Shown: positions 36,601 to 46,133, numbered from the stretch's first letter. The stretch: DNA of 64,000 nucleotides from an uncultured Draconibacterium sp. (GCF_963675585.1 NZ_OY776414.1:2149001-2213000); one strand, 5' to 3'. Program-made: numbers and translations. The notes: generated by a model not told the origin, from the letters alone.

Positions 36601-37475
36601 GCATCGTACAATGAAGCTTTTAATGCGTAAGATGCAGTCGGCGATGCGGTATATTTTTTTATATCAACTTGAACTGAAAGCTCAGCATCTGTATATGTTT
36701 CATCCAAATCTGTTACAACGTACCAGTCAAATAACCGGACATTAGGGCTTGCATAAATACTTACATCATCAAAAATCCCTGCCAATCTCCAGTAATCCTG
36801 TCCTTCAAGGTAATATCCATCAGAATATTTTGTAACAAAAACAGCCACTGAGTTTGTGCCTTTTTTAAGGTATTTCGTAATGTTGTACTCTGCCGGTTCC
36901 TGAGCGCCCTCGTTATATCCAACTTGTTCGCCATTTACCCAAACAAAACAAGCAGAAGCTGTTTTTTCCATTCTAAGGAACACCTGCTCCCCGTCCCAGG
37001 AAGCAGGCACCGTGAAAGTTTTACGGTATGCGCCGGTAGGGTTATACTCCCTCGGCACATTGGGCAAGGTTACAGCAAAGGCTCCGGGATCGGATTTTCC
37101 ATAAAGCATATTTCCAAAATATAAATCTCTTTTCAAAGGAAAAGGGGTGCATACATTTCTGAAAATCTGGTCTCCATATCCTTGCATCTCCCAATTTGAA
37201 GGAACGTCAATGATTCCCCACTTTTTATCATTGAAATTGCTTTTATAAAAGTCGGTAGGAACGCCTTCGGGTGTTTCACTGTACAAAAACTTCCATACTC
37301 CATTTAGCGAAATTGTTTTCTCCGGCATAAAGTATGTTCGTCCTTCCTCCTGGTTATATTCAAATACTGAAGTGTTTTGAATATAATAGTAAATATCATC
37401 CAGAAATTTAGCCGGTTGTGCCCAAATCAGGCTTGGGACTACTGCAAATAAAAGTATCAGTTTTATACGATTCAT
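33609..37475 (-). CDS. GH2 beta-galactosidase with LamG domain inserted in the catalytic barrel
   Basis: A 1288-residue secreted protein. Order: signal peptide (1-19), GH2 sugar-binding domain (about 45-240), Ig-like domain, TIM barrel with acid/base Glu484 (FWSAGNESGEG) and nucleophile Glu551 (FMDEYLSVAGN). After GGAIWDFVSPGL (577-588) comes a LamG/concanavalin-like domain (about 610-805). The GH2 barrel then resumes with LSYGAGARNYGSIWGNREI. The C-terminus is the large beta-galactosidase small-chain domain (about 1010-1285). LacZ-type enzymes cleave terminal beta-galactose. The LamG insert may hold a neighbouring sugar near the active site. It starts 17 nt after the upstream alpha/beta-hydrolase gene. 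Confidence 0.9.
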   Translation of the reverse strand: MNRIKLILLFAVVPSLIWAQPAKFLDDIYYYIQNTSVFEYNQEEGRTYFMPEKTISLNGVWKFLYSETPEGVPTDFYKSNFNDKKWGIIDVPSNWEMQGYGDQIFRNVCTPFPLKRDLYFGNMLYGKSDPGAFAVTLPNVPREYNPTGAYRKTFTVPASWDGEQVFLRMEKTASACFVWVNGEQVGYNEGAQEPAEYNITKYLKKGTNSVAVFVTKYSDGYYLEGQDYWRLAGIFDDVSIYASPNVRLFDWYVVTDLDETYTDAELSVQVDIKKYTASPTASYALKASLYDANNTLVAEMSSDKFTMGNAGKKQVELKADVVNPLKWTSETPILYTLKMELLTPNGAVLDKAEQRIGFKETLIDGDTFYLNGVAIKVNATNSHMQDADLGHAMTEDIIRKDFQILKQFNFNAVRISHYPPVNKYLELADEYGLYIIDEAGVEAHATENVCNMPEFTDMYRERVRQMVLRDRNYPCILFWSAGNESGEGKNITEVIKEGKKYDHTRYWMYGGNAFSHPAEEIIGPRYPSPLELDMRVGLGLNETDIRPSFMDEYLSVAGNAGSGLEDYWNVIESYSRTMGGAIWDFVSPGLTQQIRQLEDRSPNKVPTHLMGNNIKLVQGKTGKAVNLNGHDQWVEIYRDNALEIRGNKLTITVDVFPRKLNAGGGQIITKGSNQFGIVQRGVDSLEFYISTNASPQKKDGFQGFGEAGHSGGKYTLRTSLPDNWENNWHQITAIYDGQEMSIFIDGNKKGARPASGKILNFPFTISLGRDSEIDGAETPTYMCDAMLDNVGIFSDAVLPGNFDPEKAAIWLDFKKETNKGTFLSYGAGARNYGSIWGNREIQPEMWEMKKVGQPIVTTLLDAETGMVKVWNRNHFTDASQYKTRWFLEADGDVLQEGVLDLQLAPREKKALKIPYTKPLLKEGAEYRITVSTSLKEDKLWAKAGYEVAWDQLELPWKRNVQTEKQGSAKAAYSESANEVKVTGKGFEYTFDKSMGALSSIVVDGKEMLKSPLLVSVWRAPMANDLDSWGANTARSSNWKEGYNTYIATEFYSTGIDKTTNYPVYTDVFEADGKVYLKIRQITIFGERSEGQLDKYIFGVQYSGIENIYNYTIDGAGAITIHHVAKPQGRAPIYFPRFGLSFALDQNLHNVEWYGRGPQENYPGRKSGYKVGIYKSTVDDMYVPYLKPGDYGLRTDNRWVKMLDNEGRGLQFKVNELFNFNAYPYSTDNLTKSIYTYQLQKMDGITFNLDYATSGTGCSARGVFPAYRVYPTMYEREVTILPLIMNGDN

Positions 37476-37492
37476 AGGTTTCTTTGCTAAAA

Positions 37493-39688
37493 CTATTCAA
37501 CCACTACCCGTACTCTGTCCAGGTTCTGTATTCTTGTGTATGGCGTGTTTTTATCTCCGTTTCGCTGAGAAGCAACCCTTAATGTCGGGAAATACGTACC
37601 CGGCTCAGTGAAGGTGTGAGTTAGTTTCACTTCTACGTGAGAACCGGATTTATTGGTAGCTTTAAACTCTGCCTTAACAGGGAAAATAGGAGAGTCTGCA
37701 AAATCCCAACCCGGTATATTTTCCATATTATCAGGAACTCTGTCAAAATTCCATGCGGCAGCTACTATTTTTCCCATGCCTTCCGGAACCTCTGCAGTGG
37801 CTGTCAGTTCCACTTTTTCTCCTGCCTTTATATCGGCTCTTTTATTTCCGTTTACCAATAAATTAACTACCGGTTGTATTCCTTTTCTTTCGTCTGCCGT
37901 TTTAGGCACTATTACCTGTCCGTCAACTACTTTGTAATTGGTCGTTGCCGCAGGTTCGATACCTTTCTCTACCCAATCACTTAAATCGAGCAATGCCTGT
38001 TGCAGTACTCCCAGATAACTGACAATACGGGTAGGATCACTTTCCAATGACTGGTCGCCATGTAAAGCGCGATCTGTGTACCACAGCCTAAAGTAATTAT
38101 TAATGCTGTCGCCCAGATTTTCTTCCACCCTCGACCGATACCAGTCTGCCTGCCAGGGAAATGCTTCACGATCCCAAAGCGACTCTAACAAAATCATTTT
38201 CCCTTTAAAACTCCCTTTGGGCAGCACACCTGAAGCAGCACGGGTAAATAATGGGCCAAGTAACATGGGCCTTTGCGGGTATTTGGGATTACCGTTTTCA
38301 TCGCGAAACTGGTCCCACACTTTATAGTCCTTGCCCGGCACCTGATGGCGATAGTAGGTTTGCATCGCTAAAAAGTTGGAATTGTCCACCTGGACTTCGT
38401 CTCCCGGCTTTATCTTTATTAAAACACCAGGACTAACAGGTCCCAATATGACTTTGTCATCCTCTATTGATTTGATTTGAAGTATATTTCCGGTAGCCTC
38501 CCCACTCTTGATTATCAGATCACCTCCCATAAAGTTCATTTTCGGAAGCACATCTTCTAACTGATAGGCAGCGGGATATGTTCCTGAAACTCCACCCAAT
38601 TCTTTCCAGGCAGCATCGGCTGTTCCCCTATCACTTTCAGATAGTGGTTCAACTAAGCCTAAATCAACAGCTTTTTCCATTGAAATACTTGCTTTAATTT
38701 TGCTGACCTGCTGTATCCGAGCTTTTAACAGATAATCGGGGGCATCGTATCCCAAATAACCGGGAACATTCCAAAAATCATTTTTAAAGTATGTCGGGTC
38801 AGCTGCAACCACCCCCTGGTAAAGAACAAGAAATCCATGAATTCCCATTGTTTGATACCCAAACCACGAATGTGGCGGGAATCCCATTTTTGTAGCTTCT
38901 TCCAAGGCTTCCTTTTCATCGGCATTTAATCCCGCATAAATATCACCACTACCTCCCGGCTCCATTGCATCAATAATTTGAGGTAGTTTGTCATACAATA
39001 ACTGTAATGCTCGCATCCTAACGGCAAAAACATTAGGGATAGCCATGGGAGACCCCATTACATACGGAACAACCCCATCCCAAACACCCTCCGTGTTTTC
39101 AGCGCCGCCGATAGTGCGATAAGCACCACCGCTACCTCCGAAAGCATAACCAAAGGGCCTTTTACAGTCATAAATCCTTTCGGCAACCACTCTCGAAAAT
39201 TGAGCAGATGCTGCATTAGCCCTAAAAGCGCCATAATTCGCACCATAATTCGCACCAACACCCACGAAAAGGCTACCTCCACCTCCGTTGGTTTCGATAA
39301 AATAGGCTCCGTGATTTACGGAAAAACCTATTTTGTCTTCATCTCCTTTTCCGCTTTGCGACAGGTTCTCGTCAATAGGGAAGGGGGTTATATATTGGAA
39401 AAAACGGCCACTATAATTTTTCTTCGCGGGGAAATAATATGAGAAACGGGTATCCGTTCCTTCAAACCCGCCATGTACATAGCGATGCCGAACCGGAGTA
39501 TCGCGCCATTCGTCAATATCAACATAGGGCTTACTGAACAGTGTATCAATTGGTTCAAACACAAAATCTTTTTTTACCAGATTTTCATCTACACCAGTAC
39601 AACTGATAAATAGCGAAAAAAACAGAACTACTGCTGCTAATACGTTTAATATTTTCATAATCATATTATTAAAATTCTCATTCAACAA
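37493..39688 (-). CDS. Secreted alpha/beta-hydrolase-like lipoprotein with C-terminal PKD-like domain
   Basis: A 731-residue protein with a lipobox at FSLFISC (Cys30 from the first ATG; starts at 39664 or 39658 are also possible). Residues about 60-400 have the order of an alpha/beta-hydrolase: beta strands, then GYAFGGSGGAYR with a Gly-x-Ser-Gly-Gly elbow (Ser186). The C-terminal ~110 residues (VNLLVNGNKRADIKAGEKVELTATAEV through HTFTEPGTYFPTLRVAS) look like a PKD/Ig module. It resembles tannase/feruloyl-esterase-type proteins only in outline; I cannot assign a family. An esterase on an acylated glycan is the best guess. Confidence 0.65.
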   Translation of the reverse strand: MLNENFNNMIMKILNVLAAVVLFFSLFISCTGVDENLVKKDFVFEPIDTLFSKPYVDIDEWRDTPVRHRYVHGGFEGTDTRFSYYFPAKKNYSGRFFQYITPFPIDENLSQSGKGDEDKIGFSVNHGAYFIETNGGGGSLFVGVGANYGANYGAFRANAASAQFSRVVAERIYDCKRPFGYAFGGSGGAYRTIGGAENTEGVWDGVVPYVMGSPMAIPNVFAVRMRALQLLYDKLPQIIDAMEPGGSGDIYAGLNADEKEALEEATKMGFPPHSWFGYQTMGIHGFLVLYQGVVAADPTYFKNDFWNVPGYLGYDAPDYLLKARIQQVSKIKASISMEKAVDLGLVEPLSESDRGTADAAWKELGGVSGTYPAAYQLEDVLPKMNFMGGDLIIKSGEATGNILQIKSIEDDKVILGPVSPGVLIKIKPGDEVQVDNSNFLAMQTYYRHQVPGKDYKVWDQFRDENGNPKYPQRPMLLGPLFTRAASGVLPKGSFKGKMILLESLWDREAFPWQADWYRSRVEENLGDSINNYFRLWYTDRALHGDQSLESDPTRIVSYLGVLQQALLDLSDWVEKGIEPAATTNYKVVDGQVIVPKTADERKGIQPVVNLLVNGNKRADIKAGEKVELTATAEVPEGMGKIVAAAWNFDRVPDNMENIPGWDFADSPIFPVKAEFKATNKSGSHVEVKLTHTFTEPGTYFPTLRVASQRNGDKNTPYTRIQNLDRVRVVVE

Positions 39689-39719
39689 ATTTCCCTTTCT
39701 TCAATCAAACCAAGCCGAA

Positions 39720-41594
39720 TTAATCAACTACATCAAGAACGATTAATTGCAAACTGTTAGGTTTTAAGCACACTGACATTTCACTCATGTCTTTTATGTG
39801 CTTAATTTCTTCGTAAATAGTCTGTAGATTACAGTTTTTCAAATCATAATGATAGTTACTGGTATTATTATCAATACGGAATATTTTTACCCGGATTTTT
39901 TTATGCTTAAAACGTTTTTTAATATCATTAATCCTTAAATCAACATTGTAACCGTCAGTCTGTTTCCCCTGGTAATTCCAAAGTAAGATTGAGACGCCGG
40001 ATGAATCAGCACAAGCCATATTGTACAATCCTTTCCCTTCCTCAATGCTCGTCGAGGCTGTTGTATTGACCCGAACCTTTTTCATTTTGGAAAGCATCAG
40101 CATCGCGTTACCGTATGGCGTAAATTTATTTGTGTAAACCATTGCCGCACCGGTAGAATCCCGACTAACCAATTGGTCTTTTCGTCCTTCGGTTTGGTGC
40201 CGCATCACCCAGTTAAACGGATAGGTTTTCCCGCTGTTGAGATACCAGTATGTAATAGAAAGAATACCGGCAGCTTGCCGTAAAGCATCGTTTTTCATAT
40301 TACCAAAATCATCGAATAACGGGCCGGGATAGATTCCCATCTCTGTTACAAAAGCCGGAATATCGGTGTCAAGTCCCCGATTGCTTAATTCCTTATCCAA
40401 AATAGCACGCTGATCTTTTACAAGGCTTGGGTCGTCTTTGAAAAAGTTATAAGCGGTACCCGGTTTGGTAAAATATCCGTGGAACGAAATAAAATCAAGT
40501 CGCTTGTATGGCGATGGGTCGCTTTTGTAAGCATCGAGAAAAGTTCCAATCCAGTTTATATCGAATTGTGCCGTTGCGGGGCCTCCCAACTCAATCGGCA
40601 CTGCCGGTTTTAGAGCTAAATTTGCTGCATTTACGGCTTCGTAAAATATCTTATAGACCGGATAATAGTCGGACGCTTTAATGTGTTTGGAATAGTCCGG
40701 CTCATTCATCAACTCGACATACCGAATACCGGGGTATTGTTTTTTCAAATCAACCAAAACTTTCGTCAGGATGTCTTTTCTTTCAATAGCCGTTCCGCCC
40801 CATTCCCCGGTTACGCCGCGGGCATTAAAATTTAGCAGCAAATAATCGGATAATTCGCTTATATCCGAAATGTAATCAGCATACTTGTCGTAATTGTATT
40901 TACCGGTAGTTTTGTCATAAAAAGAGGTTTCATCTATCCAAAGTTTATATATTTTTCCGTGCAAACCCTGTCCATTCAGGAAACGGACATCTTCGTCGCG
41001 TTGCTCGACAAAAAGGTGCGCATCGGTTAAATTATTATATCGTTCAGTACGGATTAATTTACCTTCGGCTTTTGTGCAGTTCACAGTAATAGTTGAAGAA
41101 ATGGTGCGGGTAGTTTCTATCGGAAGAAGCCCTCCATTTTCACCCTCTTGATCCTCCATCAGTTTTCTTCGGATTTCTTCGGGGGGTCCACCGGCTTCTT
41201 CTTCCGGTATTCGGATATTCAGTTCACTATTTTCGGGAAGGCGTTCGCCTTTTACCGGTAACACACCCATAACTTTACCACTAATGTGACCTTGGTCAAC
41301 CGACTGGAAACGGATATTGACATTAGTCCCGCTTATTGTAAAATACACCAACACAGTTGTATCTTGCTGGTCTATACGGCTAATCCGTACCGGCTCTGAT
41401 TCGTCCATCCGGATAGCACCAACTAACCGTTCCCCCTCCAACTCCAGTTTCATGACCATTTGGGTATGTTCCAGCGAGCCTTCTCCTTTCAAGCTCCACA
41501 GCCCGGCAAACCGTGCATTTGCTTGTTGTGCCGTAGCAGCTATGCTGATTAGTTGAAACAGCATCAGAAATAAAGTAAGTTTGATAAATTTCAT
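39720..41594 (-). CDS. Clan GH-A hydrolase (GH39-like) with N-terminal lipocalin-like domain
   Basis: A 624-residue secreted protein. After a signal peptide (1-22), residues about 28-120 match the stand-alone protein encoded at 46134-46502. A Pro/Glu-rich linker (125-160) leads to a TIM-barrel with the acid/base Glu298 in YVELMNEPDYS and nucleophile Glu418 in PAFVTEMGIYPG, the GH39/GH-A pattern; a small beta domain closes the chain. GH39 includes beta-xylosidases, and some members act on arabinogalactan side chains. The fusion with the small domain is unusual. It starts 21 nt after the upstream gene. Confidence 0.75.
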   Translation of the reverse strand: MKFIKLTLFLMLFQLISIAATAQQANARFAGLWSLKGEGSLEHTQMVMKLELEGERLVGAIRMDESEPVRISRIDQQDTTVLVYFTISGTNVNIRFQSVDQGHISGKVMGVLPVKGERLPENSELNIRIPEEEAGGPPEEIRRKLMEDQEGENGGLLPIETTRTISSTITVNCTKAEGKLIRTERYNNLTDAHLFVEQRDEDVRFLNGQGLHGKIYKLWIDETSFYDKTTGKYNYDKYADYISDISELSDYLLLNFNARGVTGEWGGTAIERKDILTKVLVDLKKQYPGIRYVELMNEPDYSKHIKASDYYPVYKIFYEAVNAANLALKPAVPIELGGPATAQFDINWIGTFLDAYKSDPSPYKRLDFISFHGYFTKPGTAYNFFKDDPSLVKDQRAILDKELSNRGLDTDIPAFVTEMGIYPGPLFDDFGNMKNDALRQAAGILSITYWYLNSGKTYPFNWVMRHQTEGRKDQLVSRDSTGAAMVYTNKFTPYGNAMLMLSKMKKVRVNTTASTSIEEGKGLYNMACADSSGVSILLWNYQGKQTDGYNVDLRINDIKKRFKHKKIRVKIFRIDNNTSNYHYDLKNCNLQTIYEEIKHIKDMSEMSVCLKPNSLQLIVLDVVD

Positions 41595-41614
41595 AGGCTT
41601 TAATGTTATTTCGT

Positions 41615-44500
41615 CTATTTCTGATATACCACAACCGGACCAAGTAGTCCTGCTGCAAGCGGCTCTGAATTTTTATAATCATGGTAAAGATTATTCCCAT
41701 CAAGACCTTTACCAATAAACCCGTTAAGCTGACCGGGAGTTACCGTTACTTTAATCGTATTCTCTCCTTCATGCAATAAATCACTAATATTAAAACTGTA
41801 AGGCGCAAACAATCTTTGTCCTGCCGGTTGACCATTTACAATTATTTCCGCTGTATAAAACACCTCTCCCAAATCGATAAAATATTCAGCCTTGTGGTTT
41901 ATTTTATCTAAATGAAAACTTGATTGATATACTGCTTCGTGCGACGAATACTTTAATCGCGGGTTGTTTCTCCAATCAAAAAGCGGACTGTCTTCAACCA
42001 TAACCGTATCATTCTTTATTGCCCAATTGTCAATTTCGAGAACTTTTTCCGCTCCATATTCAATAGGCTCCGTAATCGATAATAAATCTGAATTAATTTT
42101 TTCCCCGGTTCCGGCATAAAGTATAACCGAGCTATAAGGAGGAATTATATAAGAAACATTCTTCAACTTATTAACCTTTGTAATCGTACCATTTTCAGCA
42201 TTCATCCAATATGCACTTTTAAATCTTTTATCCGGGGTCAACGAAATGGGCTGCCACTTATCACTCTCATTCCAAACAAAATGGATACGACTTCCATCTT
42301 TCATTTCGCGCTGCACCTGGCTAAAAAACGGATATTCGTGGTTGAATTGAATGGCTTGTGAAAGACTTTGGAACCAGTTGCCAACATCGGTAGTCTGTAC
42401 ATGCATTGCATTAGCACCATTTACTGCAGCAACCATTTGCTGTTGTGTTTCTTTATCATTCACCTCCCAATTCAAAAATGAGGGCTGTTTGTCGGGAAGA
42501 TTTCCAATAGCCAAAAAATTCATGCCATCCTTAGCCAATACATTTATTTTCCGCGCCGTTTTTAGTTCAATAACAGGTTCGTCTATCAGTATAAGTGCCT
42601 GATAATGATTTCCACGAATATTGATTTGCTTATTTTTATCAAGAGTCGCTTCCTGAATTGACTCATCATTAATCCAATCCCAGGTAAAGCCCTTTGCTTC
42701 CAACTGATTAATAAATGGGTAAAATACTTTTGCCCATGCCATTTCTTCTTTTGTAAAATGAGTGCCTTCTCCTTCGGGCAAAGGATTCTCAACACCCTCG
42801 AAATAGCCATCCTTTAGCAATTCTTCCGGATTAAAAGGAATATGCTGGCGGGAAAAAGGAAGGTAAATCAGCGCATCAGCCTGAGGTCTGCCTGATCGCA
42901 GGGCATATTGGGTTCGCCCCACATACTCATTAATCTCTTTCTGGTACTTCCAAAAAATATTTCCTTCGCCGAGATTCGATGAAAACTTGTTGCCAAAAGG
43001 ATACCACCCTTCATCTATGGTTTTCGGAGTAATATACCGATAAGGAACCCCATGATAAATGATTTGATTAATACCGGCAGCGAATAACTTATCCACAATT
43101 AACTTTAATTTCTGTGGGGTGGTCATATACGAACGGTTTATATAAACCGCCGATTCACAGGAAACAACAGGCCGGTTATACAAATGCGCACCCGAGCTTT
43201 GTATTTTCAGTCCGGCTTCTCCTCTGCCCATGGTTTCTGTTTCCGGAATCGAAGCGTTCCCTGCTAAAGCAATCATATCCAGCCTCATACCATAAGCTTG
43301 GGTTCTGAACAGTAAACCTTTTCCCCGGGTCCAATCGCTACTAGTCTTAATAAAATGTTCTTCTAACAGTTCACTGAGTGTCAAATCATAATCGTGCCTC
43401 AGTCGCCAGTCTTCGGTGCCAAATGAAAAGTCAGGTTCCTTATGAGGGTTCATAAAATCTACATAATTGTATTTCTCCTGCATATTGGCAGGAAGCCATG
43501 GTACAGGATCATACCCCCTTTTCTTTTTGAAATAAGGAATAAAATCGGACGAATAATGGCGGTCAACAGTAAACTCATAGCTATCGGTAAAAATGGCTCG
43601 TAACGGATTTCCGTAGTATTCTTCCAATCCGGTGCGTTGGCCAAATAGATAGTTGTAGCTTTTAACTACTGCCGTTGAATCAAACAAATTTAATACAGGA
43701 CCCTGCGAAGGCGTACCGGTAGTATTGCTCCCGTACAGGCTATTGGGTTTACTCCAAAAAGCAATAACTTTCCAATTTCCCTCGGGGACATCCCATATAA
43801 GGGTATCACTTGTAACGTAATTGGTAATAATTTGTGTTGAAGTAGGGTCTAAGCTAATTGTTTTAACGCTGTCCACTTCATTTTTGGGTAGCGTTTTCAC
43901 TGCCACTACTGCTTCAAGTTTGGACGCAACGCCTGTATTGTTACTAATTAAAGGCAAAGCCGTAACAATCCGCTTACTCCCACTGATGTCCACCGAAGTA
44001 AATAACAGGTTAACAAAACTTTCCCCGGGCGAAAGATATGCCCCTCCGGTTGGCCATCCACTACCGTTGGTCATGTCAACTGTAATACCTTTTCGCCGTG
44101 CTTCGTCCATAACCGCACGGACATTCTCGTAATATCCCGGAGTGTCCCAGGTCAAAACCCGACTAAAAGATTCCTGATCAAACGGAAGCCGGTTCCTCAA
44201 GGTCTGAATCTCGACACCTCCAAAACCGTTTTCTGCAAACAAGCGTATTTCACGGCGCAGCTCTTCTTCATTAACATCGTTACCTGGCCACCACCAACGG
44301 GCAAAAGGGTAAAATTCAGTTTTCGGTGAACTGAATTGTGTGGCATCAAAGTCGAAATAATAGAGCCATTCTTTTTTCGGTTCATTTATTGATTGTCCGA
44401 AAACAGGATGAGCAACCAAAACAAAAAGCACACAGAATAGTAATAATTCCTTCGCTTTTTTTATTCCGGTGTTGATACTGAGTTTATTTGAATCTTTCAT
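41615..44500 (-). CDS. GH106-type glycoside hydrolase (alpha-L-rhamnosidase-like)
   Basis: A 961-residue secreted protein. The N-terminal catalytic region carries the family start FYPFARWWWPGNDVNEEELRREIR and GFGGVEIQTL, then IFTDSYEFTVDRHY, MRLDMIALAGNAS and SCESAVYINRSYMTTP. It ends in a GH2-type sugar-binding domain (KAEYFIDLGEVFYTAEIIVNGQPAG). It lacks the extra galactose-binding module of the 1118-residue GH106 at 23797, which accounts for the shorter length. Activity on terminal alpha-L-rhamnose is likely. Its start overlaps the stop of the GH79-like gene by 4 nt. Confidence 0.8.
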   Translation of the reverse strand: MKDSNKLSINTGIKKAKELLLFCVLFVLVAHPVFGQSINEPKKEWLYYFDFDATQFSSPKTEFYPFARWWWPGNDVNEEELRREIRLFAENGFGGVEIQTLRNRLPFDQESFSRVLTWDTPGYYENVRAVMDEARRKGITVDMTNGSGWPTGGAYLSPGESFVNLLFTSVDISGSKRIVTALPLISNNTGVASKLEAVVAVKTLPKNEVDSVKTISLDPTSTQIITNYVTSDTLIWDVPEGNWKVIAFWSKPNSLYGSNTTGTPSQGPVLNLFDSTAVVKSYNYLFGQRTGLEEYYGNPLRAIFTDSYEFTVDRHYSSDFIPYFKKKRGYDPVPWLPANMQEKYNYVDFMNPHKEPDFSFGTEDWRLRHDYDLTLSELLEEHFIKTSSDWTRGKGLLFRTQAYGMRLDMIALAGNASIPETETMGRGEAGLKIQSSGAHLYNRPVVSCESAVYINRSYMTTPQKLKLIVDKLFAAGINQIIYHGVPYRYITPKTIDEGWYPFGNKFSSNLGEGNIFWKYQKEINEYVGRTQYALRSGRPQADALIYLPFSRQHIPFNPEELLKDGYFEGVENPLPEGEGTHFTKEEMAWAKVFYPFINQLEAKGFTWDWINDESIQEATLDKNKQINIRGNHYQALILIDEPVIELKTARKINVLAKDGMNFLAIGNLPDKQPSFLNWEVNDKETQQQMVAAVNGANAMHVQTTDVGNWFQSLSQAIQFNHEYPFFSQVQREMKDGSRIHFVWNESDKWQPISLTPDKRFKSAYWMNAENGTITKVNKLKNVSYIIPPYSSVILYAGTGEKINSDLLSITEPIEYGAEKVLEIDNWAIKNDTVMVEDSPLFDWRNNPRLKYSSHEAVYQSSFHLDKINHKAEYFIDLGEVFYTAEIIVNGQPAGQRLFAPYSFNISDLLHEGENTIKVTVTPGQLNGFIGKGLDGNNLYHDYKNSEPLAAGLLGPVVVYQK

Positions 44501-46017
44501 TTTTTCTTTTCTATGGTCAGGAACATGATGCCCTGCGGTGGAAGCTGCACGGTTCCTGCTTTAATATTTTTTCCTTCAATTTTGGGTAATTCATCACCGG
44601 TGGTCAGCCTAAGTTCCCTGCCATTCAGTTTTACATTTTTTGACAGAATGTCGTCTGCTGTAAGTAAATACTGTTTTGCATCATCCGGAACCTCGATTTC
44701 TATTTCCTCCTTTGTTGGATTTACAAACAACAAAGCAAATCCTTCCTTCGAATTTTTCAGGTTATGAACAAAAACATCAGCATTTGGAGACTGGAAACCG
44801 GATTCGTAAACCTGCGTACCCATCAGCTTATTCCAAAGCAGGGCAGCCCAGTAATTGGGGCGTGGGTCGTGTGTGTCCTGATCGAGCAAAGCATATTCGC
44901 TGGCACAAAGTGTATTGTGCATGACCACCTGAACGCCCTCTTTAGCCAATCTCCCCAGTTGCTCCAAGTACCTGAAACAATCGACATAGGTTGCCGCCCA
45001 GGGGTTTCCGCCGCAAGCGGCTTCTGCCGTTTCAGTTAGCCAGATAGGTACACCCGGTGCATATTTATCGCGGGCATCCCGGTAATATTTTAAGCCAAGC
45101 TCTGTTTTACAAAGCCATTCCTTTGTTAAGGCATGTTCCGGTGTTAATTGCCCCATGCATCTTTTTGAAACACCTCCATAAAAATGGTATGTAAAAACAT
45201 CAAATTGGGGTATTGGGGAGGCGTTCATTATACTATCAGTTGACATCCCCCGATCAATTGGCAATATCCCGCCTTCCCCGGTTGAACCGGGACCAAGTAT
45301 TCTCATATCGGGGGCAGCCTTGGATACAAAACTCTTGAATGCTGCAAAATCCCTTGCGTAGGAATTGGCATCATACCCCTTAGGAGCGCCACCGTGACTT
45401 GCATGAGATGGTTCGTTAAACATTTCGGAAGCTACAATATTACCTCCTACCGAATGTGTATAATGTAAAAGCGGTTCAAGCTGGGCAGGGGTCCAACTCC
45501 CCTCGTTATCACGTATGCCTTCGCTGATAGCAAACGATGTTACTAATTTAGAATCAGTAGCTTTACAAAAATCAATTACACCTTTCCACTCTTTTCTGGT
45601 GAGCACATTTTCATATCCCTCCGGCGCCTTTTCTAATTTAGGGGCATCGTTATCCTGAAAATAGGTAGTATTCGCCCATGTTCCGCTTACCCTAATATAC
45701 ATTGGCCCCAAAGCAGAAGCCAGTGTCAGTAATTTCCTTTCATATAAATTAATCGGCGGAATGGTTCTTTTTAAGGCAGAAAATCCACCTGATTTTACTT
45801 TTGCAGAATCAAGCAAAGCGTATGGAATCCAGAAGTCTCCCCCAACCACTTCACACATTTCAATATTTACCGATTGATACCTCTCATCAACCTGTCCTGT
45901 TAATTTCAGATCAGCAAGTTGTAATTTTATTATTTCCTTCCTATTTTCTTTAGATTCTCCAACTGACACACAGGCTAACAGTTGAAAAAGAACCAACAGT
46001 ATAACAATCTGTTTCAT
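44497..46017 (-). CDS. GH79-like clan GH-A lipoprotein (beta-glucuronidase-like)
   Basis: A 506-residue lipoprotein (lipobox at LLACVS, Cys16). The barrel shows YIRVSGTWANTTYF, the acid/base Glu202 in ASEMFNEPSH and nucleophile Glu329 in PIWLTETAEAACGG, the arrangement seen in heparanase/GH79 beta-glucuronidases. A beta domain at the C-terminus (YLLTADDILSKNVKLNGREL) agrees with this family. Removal of glucuronic acid, often capped by rhamnose on arabinogalactan, would fit the nearby rhamnosidases. GH39 or GH30 membership is a less likely alternative. It is the first enzyme gene after the internal terminator. Confidence 0.75.
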   Translation of the reverse strand: MKQIVILLVLFQLLACVSVGESKENRKEIIKLQLADLKLTGQVDERYQSVNIEMCEVVGGDFWIPYALLDSAKVKSGGFSALKRTIPPINLYERKLLTLASALGPMYIRVSGTWANTTYFQDNDAPKLEKAPEGYENVLTRKEWKGVIDFCKATDSKLVTSFAISEGIRDNEGSWTPAQLEPLLHYTHSVGGNIVASEMFNEPSHASHGGAPKGYDANSYARDFAAFKSFVSKAAPDMRILGPGSTGEGGILPIDRGMSTDSIMNASPIPQFDVFTYHFYGGVSKRCMGQLTPEHALTKEWLCKTELGLKYYRDARDKYAPGVPIWLTETAEAACGGNPWAATYVDCFRYLEQLGRLAKEGVQVVMHNTLCASEYALLDQDTHDPRPNYWAALLWNKLMGTQVYESGFQSPNADVFVHNLKNSKEGFALLFVNPTKEEIEIEVPDDAKQYLLTADDILSKNVKLNGRELRLTTGDELPKIEGKNIKAGTVQLPPQGIMFLTIEKKK

Positions 46018-46087
46018 TGTAACACGATATTAAATTAGTTGATAAAGTTTATTTTCTCTCCCAACTTTGTAAATGAATACTGAAAAA

Positions 46088-46112
46088 AAAAGGTGGCATT
46101 TCACCACCTTTT
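46088..46112 (-). terminator. Intrinsic terminator inside the PUL
   Basis: Perfect 9-bp stem AAAAGGTGG/CCACCTTTT with a 7-nt loop. On the minus strand it is followed by a T-run (46083-46090). It lies 21 nt after the stop of the small-domain gene and before the enzyme genes, so susCD-side transcripts would partly end here. The motif TAGTTAGATC (minus strand, about 46118-46131) sits between stop and stem. Confidence 0.85.
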
Positions 46113-46133
46113 AAAAAGATCTAACTATACTAA

